Positions 45,308 to 56,734 of a stretch of 64,000 nt of DNA are shown in pieces (the first letter of the stretch is position 1; each line of letters begins with the position of its first letter). The position numbers and the translations under genes were made by a program. The stretch spans positions 124,001 through 188,000 of the forward strand of contig WOFQ01000005.1 in assembly GCA_012184525.1 (NCBI GenBank), read 5' to 3'. The notes under the pieces are model-generated. The model was not told the DNA's origin and did no database searches. It was given only the letters and a program-made list of their open reading frames with translations. Origin of the DNA: Xenoacremonium recifei. Taxonomy: Eukaryota; Ascomycota; Sordariomycetes; Hypocreales; Nectriaceae.

Positions 45308-47059
45308 TGTGCCTGGTCGGCGTCGCAACAGTCGAGACCTCGCGGCGCTCTCTCTTCTTACTCCCGATCTCACGACTTTTGCCGCAAGCGAGCGCTCATC
45401 CCTTTTCCGTTCGATCATCCAAGCGACGCTGCGGGCGACTCATCTCCCTAATCAGGGAATTCGACCACATCCGATCCGAAACCTTCAAGCTTCTCCCACT
45501 TTGGATTCGCATTTTAGCCCTCCCTTACCGGGCATGATACCCACGCCTCTGGCGCATCTGCTTCACCGCCGCCGACGCTCTCCCCTACACAGCATGACGG
45601 GAAGCGGATGTCTTCGAAGAATTACTGACTGTACATTATATGCATTATGACTTTTTACACCATCACTCCCTGAACGGACACCTGAACCAGGAACCTTTGG
45701 CGGAGTCTTTATTTTTGTTTTACCGTTTGTCTGGGTTTTCAATACCACGACCATAAAATCAGCATTGCACTGCACAGCGTTGCACTGCACACAGCCAGGA
45801 CCGTCACGTCCTGGCGGGCATATCTGGGCGTTTCTGGAAGGCGGGATGTTTGGCGCCCCGAAGCCGGGGAGGACGTTTTGTCCTGACTCTTCTTCGATAC
45901 TTGACTTTTTATCATCATGCCACCTATCATGGGCTTATCATTATCCTGGAGCTTTGGCTTTGAGTAGACGGTAGCAGGTGGGGGATGAATGATGGCGATG
46001 GCGGTATAGTTGGCATACTACCCGCTCGCACAGGTCTACTAGAAAAAAACTACAATATTATTCAACTACTGATTACTCAACTCTGTGTTTCATCTGTCGT
46101 GATGCCTCCATTCCTCGGCATCCTTCAGCCCGGAGAAGTTGTCTCCCCCTCCCACATGGCGACGAGCTTCGCATCTCCGCCCGCCGTTCCCGTTCCGCAT
46201 CTTTTCGGGCTTGGAGCCCTGCTCCCCGGAGAACGCTCTCGACCGCAGCCAGCTCGCGTGCGCGCTGCAAGGGAGCGGCGGTTCTGGGTTCTGAGGCTTC
46301 TAGCGTGCGTTCTAGTGGGCAGAGGCGCTAGCCCGGCCAGCGCTCATCTCCGGGACGGGCTGGCGATATGTATGGGCGAGCGGTGAGCGAGCAAATAGTC
46401 TTGGGGATGGCGTCGCGGCTTGGGTTGTTTTGAGGTTGGGCTGGGGCTTTCCGGGGAGCTGAAAGGCTGGTTGGAGAGTTCCCCGATGTATCGATATAGG
46501 CGTCGGGGAACTGGGCTTCGGACTCTCACCGAATTGGGCTTACGATCTAGACCCTATCTACACAATGCGATCCCATGTCCACGCGGTTCAATATGCAGAT
46601 GTGTGTTCTGGAGCGCATGCCTCTGTGCCGCAACGCCCCCAACGCATGGCTTCCCAGGGCTCTGGATTGCCCAGCCATGTCTCAGATGAGGTAAGCTGGA
46701 ATGAGACTTTGCTTGACTGGGCGGCCACACCCCACGCTGGCGCCAGTCTAGGGTAGCGAATGCGAGGATAGTCTCGGCTCGTCGGGGGGGGACAGCACTG
46801 AACAAGCTTAAGTGATATTGGGGAGAGGCTAGAACTTTCGGGAGATGTGCTGTATTGAGACATGCTAGGAGGCATTTGAGGGGATGCGAGTGGCGGAATG
46901 GCGGTTGTTGGTGGGTGACTCGTTGATTCATCTGGCTTCCTACTCGACGGTTTTTGCCGTGTTGTGCCGGACCAAGATCACCCCCACACGGGTGGATCAC
47001 TCGGATGAAAGTGAGCAGAACATAAGGCTCAATTGAGGTCCAGCCACCAATGATAAAAA
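45308..47059. other. intergenic, 3' of the SCOC-like gene
   Basis: About 1.75 kb with no supported gene. A short imperfect duplication of TTGCACTGCACA occurs at about 45764-45791. Open frames at 45985-46386 (+) and 46554-47090 (-) lack domains, and the latter runs into the tRNA. Confidence 0.45.
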
Positions 47060-47141
47060 GCCCTCTTGGCCGAGGGGTAAGGCGTATCACTCGTACTTCT
47101 TCGACATGATAAGATCACTGGTTCGAGTCCAGTAGGGGGCA
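47060..47141 (+). tRNA. tRNA-Thr(CGT) with 10-nt intron
   Basis: A full cloverleaf folds by eye. The acceptor GCCCTCT pairs with AGGGGGC, the D stem is GCC/GGC, the anticodon stem is TATCA/TGATA, the T stem is ACTGG/CCAGT with loop TTCGAGT, and the discriminator is A. The anticodon loop is CT-CGT-A plus A38, interrupted after position 37 by a 10-nt intron (47096-47105). Internal A and B boxes (TGGCCGAGGGG; GGTTCGAGTCC) are present and a T-run terminator follows at about 47146. Confidence 0.93.
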
Positions 47142-48219
47142 GTCATTTTTAGCTACTTTGTCTTTTTGCTTGATTGACAATGCGACATCATTCGGGTTTG
47201 ATCCCTAGCTTTATTTTTGGGTGCCGGCTGATTTTTCTGGCATTTGCGGGAAGGTGCTTTGGCTTGACTGCTGAGTAGTTATTCACGAGGATTGCAACTC
47301 AAAATAACTCAAGTAATAACCCAAGTCTTTACCTTAAAAATAACTTTAATCCCTAGAGGTACGTATCTTAAGTGACGTCCAATCCCCGAGGTAATCAACC
47401 CAACCTCCCGCGTCTGGCTTCCTTCATGCCTGTTGGAATTTAGGGTAGGTACCTACGCCGAGGTGATCTCTTCGCAGGGGCGCGCAGTGTGAATGCCTGG
47501 CTCTTCGAAAATGTGCGTAAACATAGGATCAATATAATCATCAGTCTGGAAGATGAAGGTTCGAACAAAATGAGGGCGCAAAGTATTTTGCAATGCTGGT
47601 TGGGATATTATTCTGTAATAGAAGAAGAATTTAAAGACAGCCGGAAGCCAGCCGAGCCAGACTCCGAACCAGAAGCGCAACAAGAAGACGGGATACTGCA
47701 CCTCATCTGTATGCGACTGGCTATCCTCTAATTTACCACAGCTCCCACTCCCGATTATCTCAAGGCCAATGACGGAATGTATCGTGCCTTTAATCGATCT
47801 TGCAAGGCTGGCATCAATGGTGGATATGGTCCCGACCGTCCCACAGTTTGTTGGCGCACGTATGTGCGTCAATAGCTACTCCGAGGACCACCTGGGCCAA
47901 TGAAGGATGAAGGGTTTCCGAATCGGCATTGCTGTTGGTGCTGGATTACTGAATTGACATTAAGAAATGCTTGGTCTGTGGTGATACAATTTTCGCAAAA
48001 CCCTTCGTCATCTGTGGAGCACTAATAAAGAGTTCTGGAGTTTTTCCAGCGATATTTTTCTCGCATCGGCCATGCGAGCTGAGACGCCAATGTTTGCGCC
48101 AGGGGTCCGGTTAAGTACTTCAAGTACAACCACCGTGTAGAGAGAGAGGAAAGGGAAAAAGAAATGTTCATTATAACCAACTAGCAAAAAAGCAAAAATA
48201 TCAGACGGCATTGGAGTTT
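47142..48219. other. intergenic between the two tRNA genes
   Basis: About 1.1 kb. Long frames occur on both strands at 47453-47872, but neither has an ATG in a good position or a recognisable domain. I do not call a gene. Confidence 0.4.
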
Positions 48220-48314
48220 TGCTCCCGGCAGGGCTTGAACCTGCGACCTTCGCATCACCAAGACTTGCAATTGAAGTATTAGTACGAAGCTCTAACCAAC
48301 TGAGCTACGGAAGC
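48220..48314 (-). tRNA. tRNA-Ile(AAT) with 21-nt intron
   Basis: Read on the minus strand, the acceptor GCTTCCG pairs with CGGGAGC (one G-T pair). The D arm is GCTC/GAGC, the anticodon stem is TCGTA/TGCGA, and the T stem is GCAGG/CCTGC with loop TTCAAGC. The discriminator is A. The anticodon AAT lies at 48280-48278, followed by A37 and a 21-nt intron (48276-48256). A run of five T follows downstream on the minus strand. Confidence 0.93.
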
Positions 48315-48553
48315 CTTCTGATTTGATGGGAATTGTGGTGCTGAGAGGAAATATGGACGTGGACGACTACAGCGGCTGCCAGGCCATCGCAAGTTTTGAG
48401 GGTAGTTCTCGCCTGTGCTCGTATTGATTGTTGGGTCGTATGAGGGAAGTTACTGACGGGTAGAACTGTCGAGATATTACAAAGTGGCTGCAAATTATCG
48501 CCGCCGTAACGAAACGACTAGGAAGGAACTTTCGCGGAGGGAGCCCATTGAGG

Positions 48554-49455
48554 TCAGTTGTTGTCACTGACAGGCTCGTCCTCATCGTCTGAGACGATGA
48601 TAACTTCGGGCTCCTTGTTGGGGGCGACCTCGTTGTCGAGGTCCTCGTCATCGGAAGGGATATGAACCACTCCAGGCTCAGGGAGCCGCAATAGCAGAGT
48701 CTGATGTGGTGGGAGGATGGCGGCAGGGCTGTCGTAGCAGTATTTCAGGGAGACTGGCTTCTCCGAGAGTTGTCCCTCGTCGCGTTCCAACTCTATGCAG
48801 ATTCTGAGAAAGGCCAACCCAAACGAGCTCCGGTCCTTGATCTCGACGGTGAGAGGGTTGTCGTTTTCGTTGCTGCTGCTGTTGGCCCAGTCGAGAGTGC
48901 ATCTCAGAGTCGACTGCGCGGTCGGCGTGCGTGCCTAGGGGTCCGAGCCATTCAATAAATCGATCGTAGCTCAGGTGGTAGTGTTGAAGACTACCGCTCT
49001 GGGGGGCCCCGTCCTCGCGGCTGCGGATGTTGGATATATAGGTGCAAGCTTCTCCTTCTTCTTCTCCAGCTATTTCTTGAGCTTGCTCTTTGGCCTTATC
49101 GGCCACCTCCTCCCCCACTCCGGACCTTCGTCTCGGGAGTATATCCTCCAGTCGTTGAGCACTGAGATCAAGTCGGCCCACAAAGCAATTGGCTGCGGCA
49201 GTCGTTTTCGGTGATGCGTCCGCCGCCAAATGAAACTGGATCTTTAAACTGGCTCCCACGGTGGCCTTTCATCGAATAGGTCTGCAGTGCGCCGCAGGTT
49301 TCTGGAGTCCATGTCGGGTTGTCGTGCCTCAATTCTTCCCGCTGAATCGATTGCTTCCCTCCAGTTGTGACCTTCTGTACTTCATAGAAGAAAACGGACG
49401 CAAGGATTGTGACCAAGTCGGCCCGCCCATGGATGTACTTTCTCACGAAAGGCAT
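48554..49455 (-). pseudogene. frame-disrupted acidic protein gene with SUMO-interaction-like motifs
   Basis: Unrecognised. Three adjoining minus-strand frames each look coding. 49455-49168 begins MPFVRKYIHGRADLV. A second, from about 49259, reads LKIQFHLAADASPKTTAA and later YDRFIEWLGPLGTHADRAV. A third, ending at 48554, reads CTLDWANSSSNENDNP, then VEIKDRSSFGLAFLRICIEL. The switch between the second and third, near 48885-48905, has no room for an intron, so a 1-nt frameshift (decay or sequence error) is likely. The C-terminus carries two hydrophobic-acidic motifs, VVHIPSDDEDLD and EVIIVSDDEDE, the form of SUMO-interaction motifs. It may be a decayed gene or an intact gene with undetected introns. 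Confidence 0.4.
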
Positions 49456-49959
49456 CAAGTATAATAGCGTCTGCGCATCCTCCTAGGATTGTGGAGGGTT
49501 GTCGAGAAAATGTCGTCCCAAATGTGAAAACTTGTCGCTTTAACAAGTTGTGGGAGCATAATCCTCCGTATTAGAAAGCCGTGAACGGTAATAAACAGCA
49601 GGGGCTTATCCAGTATTCTTGGGTGCTGGATTTCATTGCCCAGAACATGTATGTGATGGCGACTTCGAGCAATAAGAACAGCGCACGGCCAGTCGATAGT
49701 GCTCGGAGGGACCCGTCCGATAGCGTTTCAGAGCCAGAGTCGGGAGGGCATGTTTTGGGCTCTATCGAGGTCAGATGTCTACCCAGGCTAACACAAACCC
49801 GCAAAGACGCACCCCTTGGTTATCGAGACGAAAGTTGTTGTCTGATGGTGTAGTTGTTTGCGCCTCGCGCTAGTGGGCGATTGGCTTGCCCGGATGTTGA
49901 ACCAGAAGCTTAGCATTGACTGGAAGATTTTCCTACGGCACAGAGGAAATGGCTTGTTA
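49456..49959. other. degenerate sequence downstream of the reverse-transcriptase relic
   Basis: On the minus strand this follows the relic. It is interrupted by several stops in all frames and is probably decayed continuation of the same retroelement. No clean domain can be named. Confidence 0.35.
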
Positions 49960-50560
49960 TTAATACGGGCGGGGTCTTTCTCGACAAGTGCGATGGGCCT
50001 CGTGTTTTCGTATTGCGGCCAGCTTCTGTTCGGGAGTACGTAGGCTTAGGCCCTCAACAAGTTTTCCCAGGACGACCGAGCTCGGGAAACCGAAGAAGGA
50101 TTTTGTTGGACCGATTGATATATTGTTGTCTCGAAGTACTTGAAGTACTGGTCGCACGTCCCGCACGTGCTGTGCCAGTCCTTTTGACGGGATGATGATG
50201 TCGTCGCTGTATGGATGTGCGACAGTGTCTCGTAGGATGTGTTCCATTCGACGTTGTACATAAGTGCCGGAACACTTATATCCCATAATTGGTACGTCGA
50301 ATGTGTACTGACCTCGAGCTGTCGATATTGTGAAAGCCCATTTTGCGCTTGGGTGTAGTCGCCATTGGTAGTAGAACGACATCGCGTCCATCACTGTGAC
50401 ATGTGTTGCTCCAGCGATGCGGTAAGGTATAAAGAATTGGAAGGAAGGACAGACAACAGGCAGTTGCGACCATAACACTGGCTTGCTGTACCTCAAGATG
50501 ACTTGTGTTGTGGTTGGGGTATAATCTCGAGGACCACATATGCTATCACAAACCAGGTCG
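49960..50560 (-). pseudogene. Ty3/gypsy-type reverse transcriptase relic
   Basis: A fragment of a retrotransposon pol gene. The open stretch (178 codons from 50496) holds reverse-transcriptase fingers and palm: HVTVMDAMSFYYQWRLHP, then AFTISTARGQYTFDVPIMG, and the catalytic box as HPYSDDIIIPSKGLAQHV, where YSDD replaces the usual YVDD. NISIGPTKSFFGFPSS is also typical of fungal Ty3/gypsy elements. Coding similarity ends abruptly after RTPEQKLAAIRKHE. No integrase, protease or long terminal repeats were found, so it is a truncated, inactive copy. It lies 1.6 kb from a tRNA gene. Confidence 0.8.
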
Positions 50561-51755
<1,195 letters not shown>

Positions 51756-53513
51756 TCACGCATCCTCAAAGTCAAACTTGACCAGCAGCGAGCACTGCGT
51801 CTCATGGCCCTTCAGGTCCAGCATACGGATAAAGCTCCAGCCCGGCACCACATAATGCAGCCGCACCGCCGCAACCGCAAACATCGGATTGCGCGCCCAC
51901 GCCTCGTCACTCTTGATCAGGAACCGCACAAACACCAGCTCATTCTCCTCGTACTCCCACTCCAGCGTCTCGTCCCAGATCGGGTCCGTCGGCGGCGGGT
52001 TCTCGCCGCGGTGCAGCAGCCCCAGCTTGTGGTGCTTATACGGCTCGGTCTTGCGCTTCGGCGGCTCGGCCGACTTGAGGTTATCCGGGTGGTAGAGGTT
52101 GCAAGTCACGTACGGCTTGATGGCATCGGCCTCGGAGTCGCCGTGCAGCGGAATAGCCGTAGCGCCAGCGATGCGCAGCCGCAAGATGCGGCGCCGGCCC
52201 GTGTTGAGCACGCCGTTGCCGCCCGCGCGCAGGGCCGCCGGCTTGAGGATGTAGCCGTCGCTGCCGCTGAACAGCGCCTCGTTGAGCTGGTTGCTGGTGC
52301 CGAAGTGCTGGCAGTTGAGGGCGCAGATCTGCGCGCCGATGCCCCAGTAGCCGACGGGCTTGAGGTTGGATGAGCTGATGCGTGTGCCCTTGGGGAAGAC
52401 GCGCATCAGGTGGTGGGCGTTGTGGCGCGCGATGGCCTCGCTGTTGGCGGGAAGATGCGAGGCCAGCCCGACTTCCGACACGTTGATGAGGTGGTTGTGC
52501 GGACCGTTGATCAGCTTCTCGGCCGTGTACCAGGAGTTGTCGCTGGGCTTGACGGACTGCGCGTAGACACCCAACTCGGCCAGCTCGGGCACGATGATGG
52601 ACGCCTCGGCCGACTTCTTCTTCTCGTGGTAGGCCTTGCGCGCCTGCTTCTCGTCCTCATCGTCTTCCGAGTCGCTGGGCTCAGAGTCGCTGTCCGACGC
52701 CTCGCCCTGGATGTGGTACTCGACGATCATGGCAATCTTGGACCCGAGTTCCTCCAGTCTGACGTGCTCTCCCTCGCCGGACTGCTCAGCATGGCCGCGC
52801 TCTCGGACGGCCTTGCTCAGGAGACGATCGCCCCAGACCTCGCGCATGATTTCGACCAGACGCATCTGCCCCTTGGGGCTGCAATGGTTCTCAAGCGAGA
52901 GGAAGATTGGGGCAGCGTGGTAACCCTGAGCATCGGCCGCCTGAGCAGCTTCCTGATCAACGACATCGCGGATCGTCTCGCACACCGCACGGAAGGGGAT
53001 GTGCGAGACCAGCGTGTATCCGTGGGTGACCTTGGGCTCTTCCTTGTCCTCCTCATTGTCCCAAGCATCAATCTCGACGCAACGAGCGCCATTGCGCAGA
53101 ACCGTCTCGTAAGCGGCCGCAGAGGACTTGCCGTACAGCTGCTTGGCGATCAAGTAGGTGTTGTGGCTCGAGCTGATGAAGTATTCGGGCAGCGGGTGAG
53201 ACCGGTCGGTGAGCTCAGCAGGGACCTGGATGTGCGGCTTGATGAGCAGCTGACGGATAGCTTCGGTATGTTCGTCGGAGTCGAGGCCCGCGTCTCGCTC
53301 GGAGAGGATGCCCTGGTCAACCAGGAAGGCCTTCAGCGCGTGGCTGACTGGAAGCTGGGCCTTGGAGAGGTCGGACTGGCGCGCGCTGTGGCCGCCTCCC
53401 GCGACAGTGCCTTCGTCGATGTCTTCACCCCAATCTTCTTCGTCTTCGCCGCGACGGCGCCTCGACTTGGAGAACGGGTTGAGGCTCCCGAAGCGCTCTG
53501 CGAGCTCAGCCAT
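51756..53513 (-). CDS. phosphoinositide-specific phospholipase C
   Basis: This enzyme cleaves phosphatidylinositol 4,5-bisphosphate to inositol trisphosphate and diacylglycerol. It is a single exon of 585 residues, starting MAELAERFGSLNPFSKSRRRR. The X domain begins at about residue 110 with the catalytic FISSSHNTYL (His117), Ca-binding VEIDAWD (Glu147, Asp149) and LENHC (His210). An acidic linker (SDSDSEPSDSEDDEDE) separates it from the Y domain (SIIVPELAELGVYAQSVKP, RVFPKGTRISSSNLKPVGYW, GSDGYILKP). A C2 domain follows from about 430 (YVTCNLYHP). There is no PH domain and no clear EF-hand pair. The GC-rich third codon positions leave long open antisense frames, which are not genes. Confidence 0.95.
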   Translation of the reverse strand: MAELAERFGSLNPFSKSRRRRGEDEEDWGEDIDEGTVAGGGHSARQSDLSKAQLPVSHALKAFLVDQGILSERDAGLDSDEHTEAIRQLLIKPHIQVPAELTDRSHPLPEYFISSSHNTYLIAKQLYGKSSAAAYETVLRNGARCVEIDAWDNEEDKEEPKVTHGYTLVSHIPFRAVCETIRDVVDQEAAQAADAQGYHAAPIFLSLENHCSPKGQMRLVEIMREVWGDRLLSKAVRERGHAEQSGEGEHVRLEELGSKIAMIVEYHIQGEASDSDSEPSDSEDDEDEKQARKAYHEKKKSAEASIIVPELAELGVYAQSVKPSDNSWYTAEKLINGPHNHLINVSEVGLASHLPANSEAIARHNAHHLMRVFPKGTRISSSNLKPVGYWGIGAQICALNCQHFGTSNQLNEALFSGSDGYILKPAALRAGGNGVLNTGRRRILRLRIAGATAIPLHGDSEADAIKPYVTCNLYHPDNLKSAEPPKRKTEPYKHHKLGLLHRGENPPPTDPIWDETLEWEYEENELVFVRFLIKSDEAWARNPMFAVAAVRLHYVVPGWSFIRMLDLKGHETQCSLLVKFDFEDA

Positions 53514-54225
53514 GGCGAGCTGGAGATAGGTTAACGGGAGTGAGGGGGGATGCGGGGGATAAGCAAGACTGGCGAGCTAGGAGCGGATTGAGGACTCAGT
53601 GCTTGTGAGTATATAAGTATCCAAGATGGCAGAGTAGCTGAAGGGTTTATCCAAGATGAAACTGATGCAAATTGATAGAGATGGGTATCACGATGCTGAG
53701 CTGATGTTGGAGCTGAGTGAGAGAGCGGGTGAGAGCATTTGAAGCTTTGCGTCATGCGACGACCCTGTTTGGCGGGGTTGGTTTGGCGCTTCAGCTTAGC
53801 TGGAGCTCTTCTCTCCACCAATGCTCTGCACTGCCACACTAGCTCAGCTGCGACGCTTTCAGCTTCTGGCAACGATTGGCTCTGAGCATGCCAACGCCCA
53901 CTCTCAATCCTGCTCTCTCCCGCTTGTTATATCTTGAATATTATAGTGGGTTTCATGCCTTCGAGTCTTGGCCGGCGACATGTGTGCAATCTGGAATAGG
54001 GATGCAGTTCAGTAATGTACAAATAGGTAGCTGAAGTAAGGACCTTTACGAGACTAAGAGTGGCCAGCACTTCGTGAATTATCATTTGTGAATTGAATAT
54101 CGATAACACGCCTTTCCGGTGGGCGCTGGATGGATACGAAAATGAGAAGGCTGTAGGGCTGACACTGGTTGTCGCCTACATCCCTTCATCGAACACCTAT
54201 GAGAACCTATCCCTATAGGTGGTGA
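53514..54225. promoter_or_regulatory. promoter of the phospholipase C gene
   Basis: About 710 bp. It contains copy A (53863-53977) of a diverged direct repeat also found upstream of the arrestin-like gene. Pyrimidine/purine-skewed leader sequence lies near the start codon. Confidence 0.45.
53863..53977 (+). repeat. dispersed direct repeat, copy A
   Basis: About 115 bp aligning by eye with 56101-56222, roughly three quarters identical or better. Shared runs are TGGCAACGAT, TGAGCATG, CTCAATCCTG, TAGTGGG and TCTTGG. Most differences are C/T transitions plus a few single-base gaps. It lies 350 bp upstream of the phospholipase C start. Confidence 0.75.
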
Positions 54226-55614
54226 TCAAAGGACCCAAAGCCGCGAAAGTCCACCAACTCCGGCTGCGTCGCTCTCTCTGCGTACTACATCCGACCCATC
54301 GAGGCCTTCTTCGTAGTCGGCAAAGCTGGGAAGCTCATCGTCTGCTGGTGGCTGAATCCATTCTGTGCTGCGTTCAAGTTCTGGACTGGTCAGAATCTTG
54401 ATAGCGTCTAATCCGTCCATCTCATGGCTCTTTCCAGCTACCTGTACAATCATCTTCCATTTCAACAAATGTGTATGCTGGATGTTGTATGTCTCGAACG
54501 TCGGATACAGGTCTTTGTTTCGCGCAAGTCGTAGGCCAAGCAGTTCTCCAATATTTATAGGTTCTGACGTCTCTCCCAGCAAAACACGCGTGGTCTGTTG
54601 TGCCGTCTGCTCCTCTATGGCGGACAGCTCCCACGGTACGCATAACGAACTCCCATGTCTGCAATATGCGTCTTCAGCGCCGAGATCGATTTTCGTCTCG
54701 ATATCGGCCTGTCGGGTAGCTTTCCCAGCAGGGCATTTGATCTCCGTCCTTGCAATAATGTGTACAGAAATGTGAGTTATAAGTATCTCGTGAGATCTGA
54801 ATTGCATATCGCTGCTGCTTTTGGTCATGTCCGGAACAGCCGAGACCAGGATTGGTACTGGCTCGGGGCTGTTGATTCGCAAGACCGTTGGCATCTGAAT
54901 CTTTATGTCGAACGCCAAGGTCGGATCTGCTGCATCCGCTTTCGTTGTTGCTGCCTCAATTGTTTGCCCCGTTGCAAGGCTGGGCAGTGAGATGATCTGT
55001 ATATGACGCGACAGGCACAGGCTTGGTCCTATATTCGAAGGGTCTGGGTTTGGATATAGCACCTTGAAAGGCAATGTTGCGTCTGTGGTCCTCGAACTAC
55101 CGCGCGACGATGTGCTCAACTCTGCTTGCAAAAAATACTCCACAAATGCAGATAGACCCGACAATGTCTGATATCTCTCCGTCAAGAATGTCGGCGGAAG
55201 GGGATGATTTGAAATCCTCCCCTCGTCCAAAGACAAGTAGCTTTGGTCTTGAGTCAAACCCGACCCCAGAGCCGACGAATCATTGTGCACTGGGAGTCTG
55301 AGGGAGAAGTTCCAGAGCTGCTCTCCGCCATCTGCTGTTATATGAAGTGGACCTTGAAAGATGGTCTGTATATTGTCGGCCGGTTTTACCAGATCGAAGC
55401 GCCCTCGATATGTGAATGTCATATGACCTTTATTAACAACCAATCTAGACTTGGTCCTGGCGTGTAAAGAGATGCGAATGGTCGCTTTGGGAGTTACGAC
55501 GGGATTCTTTCTGAACACCTTGCCCGTTATAGTTTCGCCGGGGGTATATGTGAGATCTGGGCGATCAAGGCGTATGCCCAATTGAGGACCATTCTTCATG
55601 GCAGTTTGCGGCAT
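54226..55614 (-). CDS. arrestin-like (alpha-arrestin) protein
   Basis: A protein of 462 residues, intronless, with an arrestin N-terminal fold: LDRPDLTYTPGETITGKVFRK, then VTPKATIRISLHARTKSR, and LWNFSLRLPVHNDS. A C-terminal arrestin-like half (about 225-400) begins IKIQMPTVLRINSPEPVPI. Alpha-arrestins act as adaptors for ubiquitin ligases in transporter endocytosis and pH sensing. No PPxY motif is obvious, but the tail is acidic with SFADYEEGLDGSD. The start was placed at the first real ATG, 55614 (MPQTAMKNGPQLG); the in-frame extension begins with GTG. A start at 55599 is also possible. Confidence 0.82.
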   Translation of the reverse strand: MPQTAMKNGPQLGIRLDRPDLTYTPGETITGKVFRKNPVVTPKATIRISLHARTKSRLVVNKGHMTFTYRGRFDLVKPADNIQTIFQGPLHITADGGEQLWNFSLRLPVHNDSSALGSGLTQDQSYLSLDEGRISNHPLPPTFLTERYQTLSGLSAFVEYFLQAELSTSSRGSSRTTDATLPFKVLYPNPDPSNIGPSLCLSRHIQIISLPSLATGQTIEAATTKADAADPTLAFDIKIQMPTVLRINSPEPVPILVSAVPDMTKSSSDMQFRSHEILITHISVHIIARTEIKCPAGKATRQADIETKIDLGAEDAYCRHGSSLCVPWELSAIEEQTAQQTTRVLLGETSEPINIGELLGLRLARNKDLYPTFETYNIQHTHLLKWKMIVQVAGKSHEMDGLDAIKILTSPELERSTEWIQPPADDELPSFADYEEGLDGSDVVRRESDAAGVGGLSRLWVL

Positions 55615-56734
55615 CTTGTAGTCGTGGGGCACGCTTCAAGTGGAGGTGCACCGTTCTTGGTGGTCTTTGGTATCTCGCGATTCGTACTAGCACACCGGGC
55701 GCCAAAATCACTATGCCGTTGCTTCAGACTCGTCTTTCTGCAACCTTGCTGTATGATAATAGCTTCACCGATTGTGGCGTTGTCGGCTGCTAAAAATACG
55801 GGCTCGGCCCTTTGTTCGCTGCGATCACGTCCGTCTCCCGTTGTCTGAGAACTGCTTAGACACCTTCGTAACGGATGCCCTATATCCTCCTCGGCGCGAT
55901 TGGCGTGGTAGCTCTGATGGTATGCCAAGGTAATAGATGATGATAGATGAAGGTGTGTAGATGAATCTTCAAGGTTACCCCGCCTCGTCAGTGCAGTATT
56001 TTACATTGTTGCCTGCGCCTTTTGACCAATCGCATTCACTCCCGACAATGAATTCCTTGGCCAAGACAGAGAACCCACAGCCAATTCCTCGAGGAGTTGT
56101 CTTTTGGCAACGATCGGCCCTTGAGCATGTCAACGTCCACTTCTCAATCCTGTTCTGTGCTGCGTCGTCTATTACATCTTCAATATCGTAGTGGGATTCA
56201 TATCCTCGAATCTTGGCTGGCGGCTAAACGATATTGCTTATAGCAGGAACCACGCTTCTTTCTCTGATATTTGAATTGATGAATCTTTCACATTTTTTCC
56301 TCCCGGGAAACAAACTTGTTCAGAATGCAATAGGCCCGGTTGGTTACTCCTTAGAGATGCGCAAACTCTCTGTCATCGCCACGCCATGTGTTGTCCCTGA
56401 GAGTGTAGTGCCCCTACGCTAAGGATGAAACGTTAACCAAACAGAGCTAGCTTTTTTCATATGTTGCTCCTTTCTGATCTTGTTCAGGTGAATTTTGTTG
56501 GCGGGCAGTTCGTCTCTATCATCCTGAGCCAAGAATTAACAAATGAACATGCTACAATAGCAAGCTGTCGGCACGTTAACGTGCAGGCTCGAACATCACT
56601 TTTGCAAGCTCCTTCTCTTATATTGAAACCAATTGATAACGCATGTTTGTATTGAAAAAAGTCAATCTTGGAACATAAATAATTTGAGTCAAATAAGCCT
56701 AGAACGAAACAGCGGCTCATCCGATATTGACGCC
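55615..56734. other. promoter of the arrestin-like gene and intergenic sequence
   Basis: About 1.1 kb. It contains copy B of the direct repeat (56101-56222). AT-rich sequence follows up to the 3' end of the SesB-like gene. No other gene is supported. Confidence 0.45.
56101..56222 (+). repeat. dispersed direct repeat, copy B
   Basis: Same orientation as copy A (53863-53977). It lies 487 bp upstream of the arrestin-like start, so both copies sit at comparable positions before two same-strand neighbouring genes. Confidence 0.75.

Noticed and set aside
46554..47090. 178-codon minus-strand frame
   Set aside because: It overlaps the start of the tRNA-Thr gene and has no domain. It looks like chance.
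47453..47872. Opposing frames of 139 (minus) and 80 (plus) codons
   Set aside because: The plus frame starts at GTG with no upstream ATG, the minus one has no family resemblance, and neither has supporting splice context.
48955..49005. tRNA-like string TAGCTCAGGTGGTAG
   Set aside because: It resembles a D-arm/A-box, but no acceptor, anticodon or T-arm pairing can be formed around it.
52410..53534. 374-codon open frame antisense to phospholipase C (and another at 51654-52373)
   Set aside because: Both are mirror frames of a GC-rich coding exon with strong third-position bias. They have no domain, and the sense strand encodes a complete, conserved enzyme.
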